Shown piece by piece: positions 31,301-46,300 of a stretch of 64,000 bases of DNA. The notes below the pieces were generated by a model. That model saw nothing but the letters and a program-made list of their open reading frames with translations, was not told where the DNA came from and ran no database searches. Source of the DNA: Diplonema papillatum. Taxonomy: Eukaryota > Euglenozoa > Diplonemea > Diplonemida > Diplonemidae. The DNA lies in assembly GCA_030068145.1 (NCBI GenBank), contig JAPJBO010000715.1:55590-119589 (forward strand). The letters are read 5' to 3'. Both the position numbers and the translations under genes were made by a program. Position 1 is the stretch's first letter. Each line of letters begins with the position of its first letter.

Positions 31301-34300
31301 TGGTGCAAGGTACCCTCGGCAGCATCCAAACCGCAAGCATCGTGCACCCGTCCCAACCCGTCTACGCACTCACCCCTATTTCCATTGAATACGAGCTCGT
31401 CATCACCGGGCGTCCCCCGGGGGGGTCCATAGAAGCAAGCATCCCGTTGGCCTTCGTGCAGCGCGACGCCCACAACGCGGGTGCCGTCCGCTGGGGGACC
31501 ACCTCCGGCGTCGAAAACGCGGGGTTTTGCGATGAAACGACGCGGAAGGGAGCGCCGGCCGCGGCGTGCGAGTTGGCGGGGGTCTTCGAACAGGGCAGCG
31601 ACGACTACGGGGCGAGGCGGGTGCGGTTTTATTTGTTCTTCACGCCGGCGGCGACGACGCTCGGGCCGCTGGGGGCGGCGGTTACGGTGGGCGGGGAGAA
31701 TTTCGCGGCGGTGGAGGACACGCCCGCAGTGTACGTCCTCGGGTTGTTTAGCTTCGAGACGGCGGCGCCGGCGGCGAGGCCATCGATCCTTACGGGTGCA
31801 GACCAAACCGTCGAAGCCTCGTTCCACCTGTCCGCCTCCGCCAGCCCGGGCCTCGGCGCGACTGTCCTCGTCACGCTCTCGCCGGGGCTCCGCGCGCACG
31901 CGCTGCTCTGGGCCCACAACTCAACCGCTTCGCGGCAGCCGTGCACCGCACCCAGCGGCGGCGGCGACGCCGCCGCCACTTGGGCGTGCGACGCCGCGGG
32001 GCTGATCTCGCCCGGAGACACACCGCAGGTCGTCCGGATCTTCGCGTTAAGCCGGGCGGCGCGAGGCACCGTCGGAAAGGGGTTCGTGTCCGTGCGGCTG
32101 TCGGCTGCGCTGTTCAAGCCGGCGACAGCCGTAGCTCGCGTGGGAATCGTCGGCGAGTTGACTGTCGTGTCCCGGACGGTGGCATACATCGGGGAAGCCG
32201 GCACCGGCGCCACGGTGGCGATTCACTACAGGATCACCGGCAGCGGCATGTCCTACGGCGGGGAACGGGCCGTTGTGAGCATGGATGCCCTCGACAGCGC
32301 GGGAGAGGTGCGCTGGGGGCCCACCTCCGACGTGCACGCCGCCGAGGCCTGCCCGTCGAATCAGACGAACACCGCGACCTGCGACTTGTCGACCGGAGTG
32401 CGGTTTGACCCGCAGCACGCGGCCACGGTGCACCTGTTCTTCACACCCGACCCCGCAAGCTCCCCCCGCGCCGCGTGGGGGGGGCGCGTCTCGTTCGCAG
32501 CCGACTGGTTCCGGACGCTCGCCGACGTGCCGAACGTCGCGACGTTCGGTACTCTCGACATCGAAGCGGCACCCCCCGTCGCTTGGCCGGTGGTGGCTTT
32601 TCCGGGAGAGTCGATCCGGCTTTTTTACACGGTCAGCGCGACGGCGATGACCGACGGCGGCGAGTTTCTGGCCGTCAGCCCCGCGCGGGCGCTGCTGGCC
32701 GGCAGCGTGTCGTTCGCGTCGAACTCGACCGGGCGCGGCGGCGACGACGAGTGGACGGGGTGCCCGGAGGGATTCGACGGCGTTTCCGCCGTCTGCGATT
32801 TGGCAGCCGCCGGCGTACGGTTCGGGGGCGCCGCCGGCGGCAACGCGACGGCCGGCGTCTGGGTGCGGTTTGCCGCGGGGCCCGGGGCTAGCGGGAGCCT
32901 CGGCGTGTCGGTGGTCGTCGGCGCCGACAACTTCACCCACGCGCACCACGCGCCGGGGTTGGCCGTTGCGGGCGTCCCCAGAGTGCTCTCGGCGGCGACC
33001 GTCCCGGCGGCGGCGCCGCCCGGGGCAGAGGTCGCGGTGCTGTTCGAAATCGACGCGGGCGGCAACTTCAGCGACGGCGTGCGGCTGCTGGTGCCGGCGG
33101 CGTCGCTCGCTTCCCCTGTCCGCCTCCGCGCGGCGCAGTCGCCGTTTGATTTGTCGGTCCTCGTTGACAGCGAGCTTGCTCCGAACGACGCGGTTCCATG
33201 TGAACGCGTGTCCGACGCTGAGTACGCCTGTGACGGCGTCGTCGTGACGCAAGGCGTGACGACGGTTGTCCTCTGGCTGACCCCGGATGCGGGCACAATC
33301 GGGACGTGGAACACGACGCTTCGCCTGGTAGGGAGCTGGCTTCGAGAGTTGCAGGTGTACCCGAATGTCACGGTGAGCGCGAGCCTCGAGCTTGAAGCAG
33401 GGGCAGTGGTCCCTTACCCGGCGGTCGCCGGCGAGGAGGTCCGCGTCGCGTTGTCGGTTGCGACGTCAGGGCAGCCGGCAGCGGACGCGGCGCTGTGGGT
33501 CCCGAACGGCGGGGTCGACGTGGCGCGCCCGGTGCGGTGGGGCGTCGATCCGGACGCCGCCGCCGCCGGGTGGTGCGCGAACGAGTCGACCGCTGCGGCG
33601 AATTACCGCGTGTGCGACTTCGCGGCGGCGAACGTCGTCCTGTCCGGCGCTCCTCAGACCGTGTACCTTTGGTTCACCCCGGAGAACACGACGGTCGGGT
33701 TCTTGAACATGACCGTCGTGATCCAAGGGTCGGCTTTCACCCACGCGGCCGCCCTCCCCGCGGTGCTGGTGCACGGCTTATTCACGGCCGGCTCCCACGT
33801 GCCGGATCCCGTCGTCTGGAGCGGCGAGCCTGTGTGGATCCGCCTCCTCGTCACCGGCACCGGCCCGACGGTGGGCGCGGAGACCGTCCGCATCGACTCT
33901 AGCAGGGTCGGCGGCGGCGGCGTGATGCAGCTGACCGCGCCGAAAAACGACTTTTCCGGAGCGACGACATGCACGGAGGACGGCACGTGGACGGTTTGCC
34001 CCCTCGGCGCTGTCTTGCTAGACGGCGTCCTCGAGGCGTGGCTCTACTTCACCCCAGCGGAATCGACGGTCGGCGCGCTGCTGACCGACCCGCTTACCGA
34101 CGGCGTCACCCTGCGGGCCAAGCACTACCAAGACCGGTTAGTCCACTTTGACGTGACGGTGCTCGCAAAGTTCGACCTCCGCGCCGACGGCCGCACCGCC
34201 CGCGTCCTCCCGTCGCACACGGTCGCCGCCGGCCAGGCGGTCCGCGTGCGATGGGGGATCCGCGCAACGGGCGACTCGAAGGGCGGCGAACGCATCGCGT

Positions 34301-37300
34301 TCCCGGCCGACAAGGCCGAAAAAGACACCGTGCGCCTCGGGTGGACGGACGACGCGTCGAGTTCGTGGGGGTGCCCGCTGGATGACGGGTGGTACCCGGG
34401 GGGCTGCCAGGGCTGCCACTACGTGTGCAACGTGACGGAGGCGACGCCCGACGGTCTGGCGGTGTTTTCCGCGGGCGCGGTGCGGTCGGTGTGGCTGTTT
34501 TTCGAGCCGAAGAACGAGACCTCCGGCGAGCTTAATGCGACGGTGCTCTTCACCGCCGACGACTTCGTCGCGAGCTGGGACGCGCCGCACGTCGTCGTGC
34601 TCGGGTCCCTCGGTCTCATCGACCCCGCCGGCATCGTGCACCCCGCCCAGCCCGTCTCCGCCGCCACCCCTCTGCGCCTGCAGTACAACCTCGTCATCTC
34701 CGGCGACCCGGCAACCGGGCTGTTCGTCGATCTCCCAGTGGCGTTCCTCGGCGGCGAGCCGGACGCCCCCCAGCTCCGCTGGGGCGTCGGCGATGACGCG
34801 TCGAAGGCCGCGGCCTGCGAAGCAGCAGTGCGCGGGGGTGAAGACGTCGTGGCGTGTGACGTGCGAACGGCGTACCATGCTGGAGCGCGTGAGTTCAACG
34901 CGCGGCAGGCGACCGTTTTTTTGTTCTTCACCCCGCGCTGGGACGCCGTCGGCGCCGTTAACGCGCCGGTCACGTTTCACGGCGAGTTCTTCGAAACGCG
35001 GGTCGACGTCCCGTTCATCTACGTCTTCGGCCGGCTCAGCATCGAACCCGCGGCAGAGCACCCGGGACCCCTCGCCCTGGGGGATGCCGTGGAGGCAAGC
35101 TTCGAACTGCGTGCTACGGGGCCCGTGGGACGTGGTGAGGCAGTCCTCGTCTCGCTGTCCGCGAACCTCCGGGCGCCCGCGCTGGCCTGGGCGCACAACG
35201 CGACCGCGGCCCGGGCGGCGTGCGCGGCGGTGGACGGCCTGCGGTGGGCGTGCGACGCCGCCGGGAAGCTGCACACCGGCGCCGACGGTGCCGCGCAGAG
35301 CATCCGGGTGTACATATCAAGCAGCGGGTCAACCCCGCTGCAGGCGGCCGGTCCGGCCGCCGTGTCCATCGACGCGTCGGCGACCAACTTCAGACCCGCG
35401 CGAGCGACCGCCCGACTGGCCGTCGTCGGGGAGTTCGCAGTCGAAGCCGTGTCCGTGGTACCCGTCGGCGCTTCGGGATTGGCGGCCGGCGTCACGCTGG
35501 TGCTGCATTACCGCGTGCGCGGCACCGTCCGGTCGTCGGGCGGCGAGCGCGTTGTGGTGAGCATGTCGGCGGTCGAAGACCGTGGCGAAGTCCGCTGGGG
35601 CCCGACAGACGACCCCCACGCCGGCTTCGTTTGCCCGCGCAACGGCAGCAGCAGCGCCGCGGTGTGCGAGTTGGCCGGCGAAATCGAGTTCGGGCCGCGG
35701 CACGACGCGACCGTGTTTCTGTTCGTCGCCCCGGAGCACACCCGTCTCGACGAGGCGAGCTCGGTCTGGGCGGCGGAGGTCTCGTTCGCGGCAGCGTGGT
35801 TCAAAACCCACGTCGACACGCCGTCCGCCGCCGTCACCGGCGCGCTCGACGCCGCAGCGCACCCGCCCGTGACGTGGCCGGTGGTGGCTGCTCCTGGGGA
35901 GTGGATCGTGTTGAAGTTCGAAGTCAGCGCGACGCTTGAAACAAACGGCGGCGAAACCGTCGTTTTCGAGCCGGGCGACGTCGTTGATCCGGGGACTCTC
36001 ACGGCGAGCATGAACGGAAGCGAGCTGACCGGCGACCTGCCTGTGGCCGATGGGCGGTGGATTCCCTGCGTTGGAGACGCCGAGAGCATCGCGTGCAGCC
36101 TCGAGCACTTGGGAGACGGGGTGAACGGCACCACCAGCGTGTGGCTCCGGTTTCGTCCGGCGCCGGGCGTTGGCGGTGATCTGGGCGTCGCCGTGCGGTT
36201 TTGCGCCGCGAATTTCACGTGCTCCCGTGTGACTCCCAAAGTGTCCGTGGCCCGTACCGTCGCAGTGCACGGCTCGACTGTCACGCCTGCTGTGGCGGCC
36301 CCGGGGGAAGAGGTCGCTGTCGTGCTGGAGTGGACGGCGTCGCAGAACTTCACCGCGTTTGACCTCCTCGCGCCTTCGGGGCCCCTCGCATCCGGCACCC
36401 GTCTGTACGCCGCCGCCCTCCCCCCCGGCGCTGCCGCCGACTCCCGCGCGCGGAGTGGCGCGCAGCCGTGCCCTGCTGTGTCGGAAGCCGAGGTGCGATG
36501 CGAGGAGCTGCCAGCGGACGGTGGCACCGGCTCCCTCGCGCTGTGGGCGACGCCGGAGCCGCGAACCGTCGGTTCGTGGAACTTCTCGGTCGCGATCGTC
36601 GGGGAGTTCGTCCGCGCGGCGTTCCACGCGCCGAACGTCACGCTCCGCGCCGTCCTGCAAGCCGACGTGGCGGCCGTCTCTCCTTCGCCAGCGCTGCCCG
36701 GAGAACGCGTTCGCATCGCGCTGGACCTTCGGACCGACTACCAAGAGGCGACCGACGCCGCGGTCTGGGTCCCCGATTCGAAAATCGACGCGACTCAATC
36801 CGTGCGCTGGGGCGATTCGCCGGATTACGACTCGGCGCGCTACTGCGCCAACGGCACAGGAACCGGGTACCGCGTCTGCGAGGTTGCGACGGTGTCAGGC
36901 GACGCCCGGAGAGTGTATCTATGGTTCACGCCGGAGAACACGACGGTGGGGGTGTTGAACATGTCGGTGGTCGTCACGGGGACGGGGTTCGCGGTCGACG
37001 TCGTGGTGCCCGGCGTGGTGGTGCACGGGTTGTTCACGGCGGCGGCGTTCGCACCGGATCCCGTCGCGTGGAGCGGCGAAGCGCAGTGGGTGCGCATCAC
37101 CGTGTCCGCGTCCGGCGCGACCGTCGGCGAAGAACACGTCCGCCTCGCCTCGGACAAAGTGGAGCCCGGCTCCCTCAAGCGGTACCCGCGGCGCGACGTG
37201 TCCGCGGAGCCAGAGCCCTGCTGGGAGGCCGGCGGCGCGTGGGCCGGCGACACAGCCTGCTCGCTCAATCCGAACGGCTCGACGGCAACCGCCGCGTCAA

Positions 37301-40300
37301 CCGGCCGCATCGGGCCCGACGCCGCGGCGGAAATCTGGGTTTTTTTCACGCCCCGCAGGCTCACCGTCGGAGCTCTGTTCCCGGACGCCGGGGCGGACGG
37401 GTTCGTCGTCAGCGCGGCGTATTTCGAGGACCTGGTGGTCCACGTCGACCTGACCGTCCTCGCCCGTCTCGACCTGCGCGCGGCGCACCGGACCGCGCAA
37501 GTGCTGCCAGGGCACGTCGTCCCGGCTGGGGCCGCCGTGAGGAGCCACTGGGGTGTGCGGGCCACGGGCGATTCCGCCGGCGGCGAGGCAATCGCGATCT
37601 CAACCGACAAAGCGGAGCCGGGCTCAGTGCGCTTCGGGTGGTTCGACTCGTATGCAGACGCGGTGGTGTGTCCGGTCGACGAGCACGGGTGGTACGCGGG
37701 GGGTTGCCAGGGGTGCCAGTTCGTCTGCAACCTGACGGCACCGACGCCCGACGGCGGCGCCGTGTTCACCGCGGCCGGCATCCGGCACGTGTGGCTGTTC
37801 TTCGAGCCGAAAAACACGACGGTGGGTGAACTCAACGCCACCGTGACGTTCACCGCCGACAACTTCGTCGGCACGTGGGACACCCCGCATGTCGTCGTCG
37901 TCGGCGATTTCGGCCTCATCGACGCGACTTCTCTAGTACACCCCGCACAGCCCGTTTACGCGGCGACCCCTGTCCGCGTGCAGTACCGAGTGAGTCTCAC
38001 CGGCGATCCTTCCGGCGCCCTCAGCGTCGACGTGCCGATGGCAGCGCTGGGCCCCGAGCCTGACGACTCGCAGCTTCGCTGGGGAACGAGCGGAGACGCA
38101 GCGTCGTCGGCGGCGTGCCCCCCGGAGACGCGGCGGGGGGTTGCCGTCGCGGCCTGCGACCTAGCCGGGCTGTTCGACTCGGGCGGCGGCGGCGGCGGCG
38201 GCGCGGTGGACGTGTTTTTGTTCTTCACGCCGCGCCGGGATGCCGTCGGCGCGCTCGGTGCGGAGGTCACTTTTTCCGGCGACAGGTTCACCCCGGCAGT
38301 CGATGTCCCGGCGATCCACGTCCTCGGCCGCTTCGAGCTGGCGGGTGGGGGGGGCACGCAGCCTGCCGTCGTCGCGCCGGGCGGCGAGCTGGAAGCGGGT
38401 TTCGACCTGCGAGCAACCGGCAGCCCCGCGGGAGACGAGATGGTAGTGGTGTGGCTGTCGGCGGGGCTCCGTCCGCAGGGGTTGATGTGGTCGCATAACG
38501 CGTCGTGGGAGCGCGCGCCGTGCGCCGCGTACCACGGGCGGAGCTGGCTTTGCGACGCCTCCGGCAAGATACTTGCAGGGTCCCCGGGGGCTCCGTCGCA
38601 GCGGATCGTGGTCTTCGCTATCGGAGGCGAAAGCCACGGGCCGGCCGGGCCCGGTTTCGTCTCCATCGAAGTGCGCGCGGCGCAGTTCCAGCCCGCCGCC
38701 GCCGTGCGCGCGGTTGCCATCCTCGGCGAATTCGAGCTAGCAGCCCCTGTCGATATCCAGCACGTTGGCGGCGCGGGCATCGGCGCCGGCGCCGCGGTGG
38801 TTCTGCGGTACAGGTTGCGGGGCAGCGCGGAGTCCTCCGGCGGCGAGCGAATCGTGGTGGGCATGGAGTTCGTCGACGACTCGGCGGCCGTCCGGTGGGG
38901 ACCGACCGCCGACTTGCACGATTCGCGGGTCTGCGCGCGGAATTCGACGGGCGCCGCGGTCTGCGACCTGTCCGGAGAAGTCCAGTTCGGGCCCGATCAC
39001 TCGGCCAGCGTGTTCCTGACGCTCGTCCCCGAGCACACCGGGCCTTCCTCCGCCGAGTGGCGCGGGTCCGTCACCTTCGGCGCCGACTGGTTCCGGTCGC
39101 TGACGGACGCGCCAACGGTGGCTACGTACGGCGTGCTCGATCTGGAAAGCGTCGACCCCATCATTCGCCCGGCCGTGGGGCTCCCCGACGAATGGCTCGC
39201 GATGCGGTATGTCGTGTCGTCCACCACTGAAACCAGCGGGGGCGAGACTGTCGAATTCCGCCCCGCGTCCGCTGTGCTGCGAGGGACGTTCATGTTCACC
39301 GTCAACGACACGGCTCCCGCCGACGAGCACTGGACGGCATGCCTGGATGAGTTTGATCGTGACGTGGTGACGTGCGACCTGGGGTCTGAGGGCGTTCGAT
39401 TCGGCGACTCCCGCAACGGGACCTCACCGGTGTGGCTCCGGTTCAAGCCGGCGCGCGGCGCCGGCGGCGTCCTCGGCGCGGAGGTCGCGTTCGGCGCAGC
39501 GAACTTCACGGCCGCGCTGCACCGCCCGCCGGCGGCGGTCGCGCGCGTGCTCAGCGTCGCGGCGGCCGCGGCGCCCGCCGCCGCCGCCCCGCTGCAGGAA
39601 GTGGAGCTCCGGCTCGACGTCGAAGCCAGCAGCAATACCACCGGCGCACAAGTCCTCGTCTCGGCGTCCGCCCTCGCTTCCGGCAGCGAAGTCCGCGTCG
39701 GGGGTGAGTTCCGTAGCAGCGCCGTGCTGTGCAGCTCCGTGTCCGACGCCCAAGTGGCGTGCCCGATAGGGTTCGTCGGGACCGGGCTGCAAAGACTCGT
39801 GCTTTGGATGACCCCTGAGCCCGACACGGTTGCCGTGTGGAACGCGACGCTGTCGTTCGTCGGTCCGTACCTGCGTGAAACCCACCACACGCCGAACGTG
39901 TCGATCGAAGCCCGCCTCTCCGCCGACGCATCCTCAGTCACACCGCAGCCGGCTCTACCCGGGCAAGAAGTTCGTGTCATCATCGACGCCTCAACCAGCG
40001 GCCAAGAAAGCAAGACCGCGGAGCTGTGGGTTCCTACCGACAAGCTTGACAACGATCGACCTGTTAGATGGGGCACCTCTCCCGACAGGTCTCTTGCGCG
40101 GTACTGCGACAATTCGACTCGCAGTGCGTATCAGGTGTGTTCTATGCGGGATGCCGACGTGGTGTTGTCCGGCGTGGCCGCGAAGCTGTACCTGTGGCTG
40201 ACCCCGGCGAACGACACGATCGGGTACTTGAACATGACGGTCGTCCTGATGGGAGCAGACTTCGCGCACGACACCGCCCTGCCGCCTATCCTGGTGCACG

Positions 40301-43300
40301 GCCTGTTTTCCGCGGTCGCGCACGCTCCCGACACGACGGTTTGGAGCGGCGAGTCGCTGTGGCTCCGGCTGTCGGTTTCGGGCACCGGCTGGTCCGTCGG
40401 CTCCGAGCACACGCGGGTCGCTTCGCGGTTCGTCGAGCCCGGATCCCTGAAGCGCGCGCTCGCCCACCGCGACCTGTCGAACGCTGAAAAGTGTTGGCAG
40501 GCCGCGGGCCCGTGGGTGGGCGACGTCGCCTGCTCGTTGAACCCGAACAATTCCCTGACGACCGCCGCCTCGGTCGGGGTGATTGGCCCCGATGCCGTGG
40601 CCGAGATCTGGTTTTTTTTCACGCCCCGCAAGCTCACCGTCGGACCTCTGTTCCCCGACGCCGCAACGGACGGGTTCGTCCTGAGCGCCGCGTATTTCGA
40701 AGACCTTCTGGTGCACGTCGACCTCAGAGTGCTCGCGAAGCTCGACGTGTATTCGTCGTTTCGGCCGGCGCACGTGCTGCCGGCGCACGTCGTCCCGGCT
40801 GGGACCGCGGTCACGGTGCAGTGGGGGGTCGGTTCAACGGGGGATTCCGCGGGAGGAGAGACGATCGCGCTGCCTGTCGAGAAGGCTGAATACGGCACTG
40901 TCCGGCTAGGTTGGTCCAACCGCGAAGCCGACTCGTGGGAGTGCCCCGTCGACGAAGGCGGGTGGTACGCGGACGGGTGCAGGGGGTGCTTCCACGTGTG
41001 CAACATGTCGGGCCACAGCACCCCCGATGGGCTGCCGGTCTTTTTTGCGGCGGGCGCCCGGCAGGTCTGGCTGTTCTTCGAGCCGACGAACACGACCGTC
41101 GGCGAGCTCAACGCAACCGTACAGTTCTCGGCCAGCGACTTCGTCGCGGCTTGGGACACGCCGTACATCGCGGTCCGAGGGGAGCTCGGATTCATCGAAC
41201 CCACCGCCTTGGTGTACCCAGCTCAGCCTGTTCTCGCGTGGACACCCATCCGGTTAACGTACGCTTTGACGCTCACGGGAAACCCGGTCGACGGGTTATT
41301 TGTGGACGTCCCGGCGGAATACCTCGGAGGGGAACCCAACGACGTTCGGATGCGCTGGAGCGTGGGGGGCGGCGCGGCGGGAGCGGAGCCGTGCGGGGCG
41401 GCGGAGAGGGGAGGCGTGGCCCTCGTCGCGTGCGACGTGCGCTCGGCGTTCGGGCTGGGCGCCGGGGGGGAGTACGGCGCGCGCAGAGTCGCGCTGCGGT
41501 TGTTTTTCACGCCCAACCCGGGCGCCGCAGGGCCTCTCGGCGCGCCGTTCACGTTCCACGGGCCGCACTATGCGACCGTCGCCGACGTCCCGTACGTGCA
41601 CGTCTTCGGGCGGTTCGGCTTGGAACCGTCGGGCGCCCACCAGCTGGCGGCGGACCCCGCTACGGACCTCACCGCAGGGTTCTCGCTCACCGCCACGGGG
41701 CCGCCGGCCGCCGGCGAGACGGTGCTCGTCACCCTGCCCGGCGGCGCCCGCGCGGACAGCGTCGAGTGGACGCACAACGCAACCTCAGCGCGCGAGCCAT
41801 GCGCCAAGGTTGCTGACGGCACGTACGCCTGCGACGCAGCCGGCAAGCTGCGCGGCGCCGCAGCGCAGGTGGTCACTGTGCACGCCGTCGGCGGCGGGTC
41901 CTCTCGCACCGCGGGTGTCGGCGCTCTGCTGATCCGCGTCGCGGCCGAGCAGTTTGCCGCCGTCTTCAGTTCGCAACCGGTCGCGGTGGTTGGCGACTTC
42001 TCCGTCGTGTCGGCGGGCGTGCAGACGGTCGGCGGCGCGGGGCTGGCGGCGGGCGCGACGCTGATGCTGCACTACCGGGTCCGGGGTAGTGTATACTCCC
42101 AGGGTGGGGAGAGGGTGGTTGTGAGAACGCGCGACGTCGACGACTTGGCGGAGGTGCGATGGGGCTTGGCTGGCCGCGTGCACGACGCGGAGCCGTGCGC
42201 CCGTAACGCGAGCGCCGCCGCGGTGTGCTCGATGGCCGGCCGTGTGCACTTCGGCCCCGCGCACGACGCGCACTTGTACGTCTTCCTCACCCCCGAGTTC
42301 TCATCGGCACCGCTCGCTCGCTGGGACGGGTCGGTCTCCATCGAAGCCGACTGGTTCCACTCCTTCGCGCACACGCCGCACCTCGACACCGTCGGCCTTC
42401 TCGACGTGGAAGCTGCGCACCCCACTGCCTGGCCTAGCGTCGCACTTCCCGGTGAGCCCATCGTCCTCGGATACAGCGTTTCCGCTTCGGTGCAGACCCA
42501 GGGTGGTGAGCTCGTGGTAGTTTCGTCGTCCGTGTCGGCGCCGTTGGACGCGGTCTTTTTCAGCGCGAACGCGACCGCCGTGCGCGCAGGAAACGCCGAC
42601 TGGGTGCCGTGCGACCCCCCGGCCGTCGGCGGGGGGCATGTCGCGTGCGACTTGGACACGGACGCGGGCAGGGTGAGCTTCGGCGGCCCGGGCAATGAAA
42701 CCACCCGCGTGTGGCTGCTGCTGCGGCCGCGCGGCGGCGTGGGCGGGGCGCTCGGGCTGGTCGTGGGGTTCAGCGCCGCGAACTTCTCGAGTGCGGTGCA
42801 CGAGCCGGCGGTGGCGGTTGCGCGGGTTGTCGATGTGGCCGGCTCGCAGGTCGTCCCGGCGGTCGCGGCCCCCGACGAGGAGGTTGCCATTCTCCTCGAA
42901 GTCTCGGCGTCGGCGAACTTCACGGGCGCCGGGGTGCTGCTCCCGCGCGCAGCCCTCGCCTCGTATGCGGGCGTCGCCGCCGCGGTAGCGGCAGGCCCGG
43001 CCGCCGGCGCCGCCGCGCTGGCTTCGCTCAAAACGCGTTCCGACCCGTGCGCCGCCGTCTCCGACGGCGAGATCCTCTGCGGCGGGCTCGCGCTCGACGC
43101 CAGCTCGCAGACCGTCGTGCTGTGGGTCACGCCGGAGCCGTCGATCGTGTGGGCCTGGAACGCGACCCTCCGCGTCGTCGGCCCGTACGCCCGCGAAACG
43201 ACCCACGCCGCCAACGTGTCCGTCCGCGCCAGTTTCCAGGCTGATTCGCACGCTGTCTTCCCTTACCCCGCCATATCCGGCGAACAAGTCCGCGTGACCC

Positions 43301-46300
43301 TTCACCTGTCTTCGACCGGACAAGAATCAGGGCAAAGCGCGCAGCTTTGGGTGCCCGCCGACAAGTTAAACGACGGCGCGTCCGTCCGCTGGGGGCTCAC
43401 CGCGGATGCCGGGAGTGCGAACTGGTGCTCGAATGGTACCGACACCGGCGTGGGCGGGCGGTACAGCGTCTGCGATTTCAAGGCGCACGGCGTCGTCCTC
43501 ACAGCTGACGAAAGCGTTGTGTACCTGTGGCTCACACCAGTCAACTCCACCGTGGGGTTCTTGAACATGACTGCCATTTTGCAAGGCGACGGGTTTTCGG
43601 GAGACACGACGGTGCCTCCGATCTTGGTGCACGGCCTGTTTACAGCCACCAGTTACACTCCGAATGCGGTTGTTTGGAGTGGTGAGGATGTGTGGGTGAG
43701 AGTGTCGGTGGCGGGGACAGGGTGGACCGTAGGGTCGGAACGCGTATCCCTGCGGTCATCGTGGGCGACTGCAGGCACCCTGCAACGAACGATGGCGCTC
43801 GGGGACCAATCGGTGGTCGGAGAGTGTTGGACGAGCGGCGTCGATACGGTTTGCCCCCTCAATCCAAACGGTTCGCTGACGGCACCCGCGTCAGTCGGGC
43901 AGCTTGGCCCCGACGTGTCCCGCGAAATCTGGCTCCACTTCACTCCGGCGTCCACTACCGTCGGCCAGCTGTTCCCAAACCCTCTCCTCGACGGGTTCGT
44001 GGTCTCAGCTGCTTACTTCGAAGATCTCAACGTGCACGTGGACCTAACGGTTTTCGCCCGCCTTGACTTGTATGCTGCATTCCGGACGGCGCACGTCCTT
44101 CCTGCTCACACGGTGACTGCAGGCACTCTGGTTCGTGTCCATTACGGCATCGGATCCACCGGCAATTCGCAAGGCAACGAAGCCGTCGCAATACAACGCT
44201 CCAGCGCCGAACCGGGTACCGTCCGGTTTGGGTGGACAGACCACTATGCTGCCACGTGGGGGTGTCCTGTTGACGAGGAAGGCTGGTACGGCTGCCAGGC
44301 GTGCCACTACGTCTGCAACATGACTGAGCCGACTCCCGACGGCCTCCCCGTGTTCCACAGCGCAGGGAACCGCGGAATTTGGCTGTTCTTCGAGCCGAAG
44401 AACACAACTGCGGGTGAACTCAACGCGACCGTGTTTTTCTCCGCCGATAACTTCGTTTCGAACTGGGACGTTCCCCACATAGTTGTCCTCGGTGATTTTG
44501 GCATAGAAGCCTCGTCCAGCTTGGTGCACCCATCTCAGCCTGTGTACGCTTTGACACCGGTGAGAGTGCAATACAACCTTGTTTTATCAGGCATGCCGGA
44601 AGGTGAGTTGTGGGTTGACATACCCTACGAAGCAGTCGGAAGCGAACCGAACACGCAACAACTCCGCTGGGGTGCCCAAGACGACATTTCGGAAGCAACG
44701 ATTTGCCGAGCATCAGTAAGAGGAGGCTTGTCTGTTCAGTCGTGCGATCTTCGGTCGTTGCACGAGCAAGGAGTCGACTCGTATTCCGCATCCCGAGTGG
44801 AAGTCCACTTGTTTTTCACGCCAGCTTGGCGTACTGTCGGAGTCCTAGGGGCGCCTGTCACTTTCCACGGAGACAATTTCAATCGTCTTTCAGAGACGCC
44901 TTACATTTACGTGCTGGGCCGTTTCTCCGTATCTGCATTACCGGCTTCAGTCGTCAGCTCCGGTGACGTGATTGAAGCTCAGTTCACCGTGGCCGCAACA
45001 GGTTCACCTTCCGAGGATGAACGAGTTGTCGTGACGCTGTCGTCGGGCCTTCGACCAAACAGATTGCGATGGAAGCACAATGCAACAGCAGATGCGGTAA
45101 GTTGCAGTGCATTGCAAGGCACGGCGTGGCTTTGCCGAGCAACCGGGTTGTTGCCTTCGGAAACAGAGTCAGCTGTGATGACGATTCTGGTCGAGAGTGA
45201 CAGTACACTTGCAAAAGGCGAGGTTACCGGAGGTGGACCCGCGTCCGTTTCAATCGCAGTTCACGCTAGTCATTTCAAAACAGCAGAGGCCACGTCTACA
45301 CTCGCAGTAATCGGTGAGCTTTCTGTGATATCGTCCACCCAGTCCTACACGTCGAGCATCGGAGCAGGAGGTACTGTGGTGCTGTACTACCGGTTGGCCG
45401 GCACGGTGCTTTCGAATGGAGGAGAACGCGTCGTTGTAGACGCATCTGCAACTACAGACGGCAGCTCGGTTCGCTGGGGAAGCACTGCTGATTCGCATGA
45501 TGCTGTTGCATGTGATGCCAACGTGACTGTGAATGCTATTGTCTGCGACTTGTCAGGAAAGCTGACCTTCGGACCGCGGCATGAGGCGAGCGTCTTCTTG
45601 TTCATCATCCCCGAGTTCGCGTTGTCGAGTACTGCACTGTGGAGGGCGGACATCGTTTTCGCAGCTTCGTGGTTCAGGTCGTTGGTGACCACTCCCGAAG
45701 TGACACTCTCTGGGATCCTTGACGTCGAAGTCTCAACACCCTTGGCACGTCCTGTTATTGCGTTTCCTGATGAAAACATCATGCTCGGCTACCAGGTCAC
45801 CTCTACAGTTCTCACCGATGGTGGGGAGTCTGTTCGTTTGTCTCCTCGTTCATTCTTCTACCCAGGCTCAGTCGTTTTCAGCGTGAACACTACAGACTGG
45901 ACAACACCTGGAGATGCAGATTGGCATGCCTGTGCTGAGGATGCGTTGATGTGGGATAGAGATGAACACGTGCTTTGTGATCTATCGTCAACTGGGTTGC
46001 GATTCGGATACGAAGGCAACGGAACGACGAATGTTTGGTTGAAGTTTCAGTCGAATCCTGGAGCTCACGGGAGAGCAAACCTCGAAGTCGAGTTCGATGC
46101 TTTGAACTTTACTGCAGTGCGGCACTGGCCGAATACTGCTGTCGCTGGCATTGTGACAGTCAAAGACGTCTCCGTGGTTCCGGCTGTTGCGAGGGCTGGT
46201 GAGAGAGTCGGGATCTTCGTCACGTTGGCTTCCACCGGGAACGTCACGAACATGGGGATAAGGATTCCGTTGTCAAGTGTTGCCCCAAGAACTGCTGTTT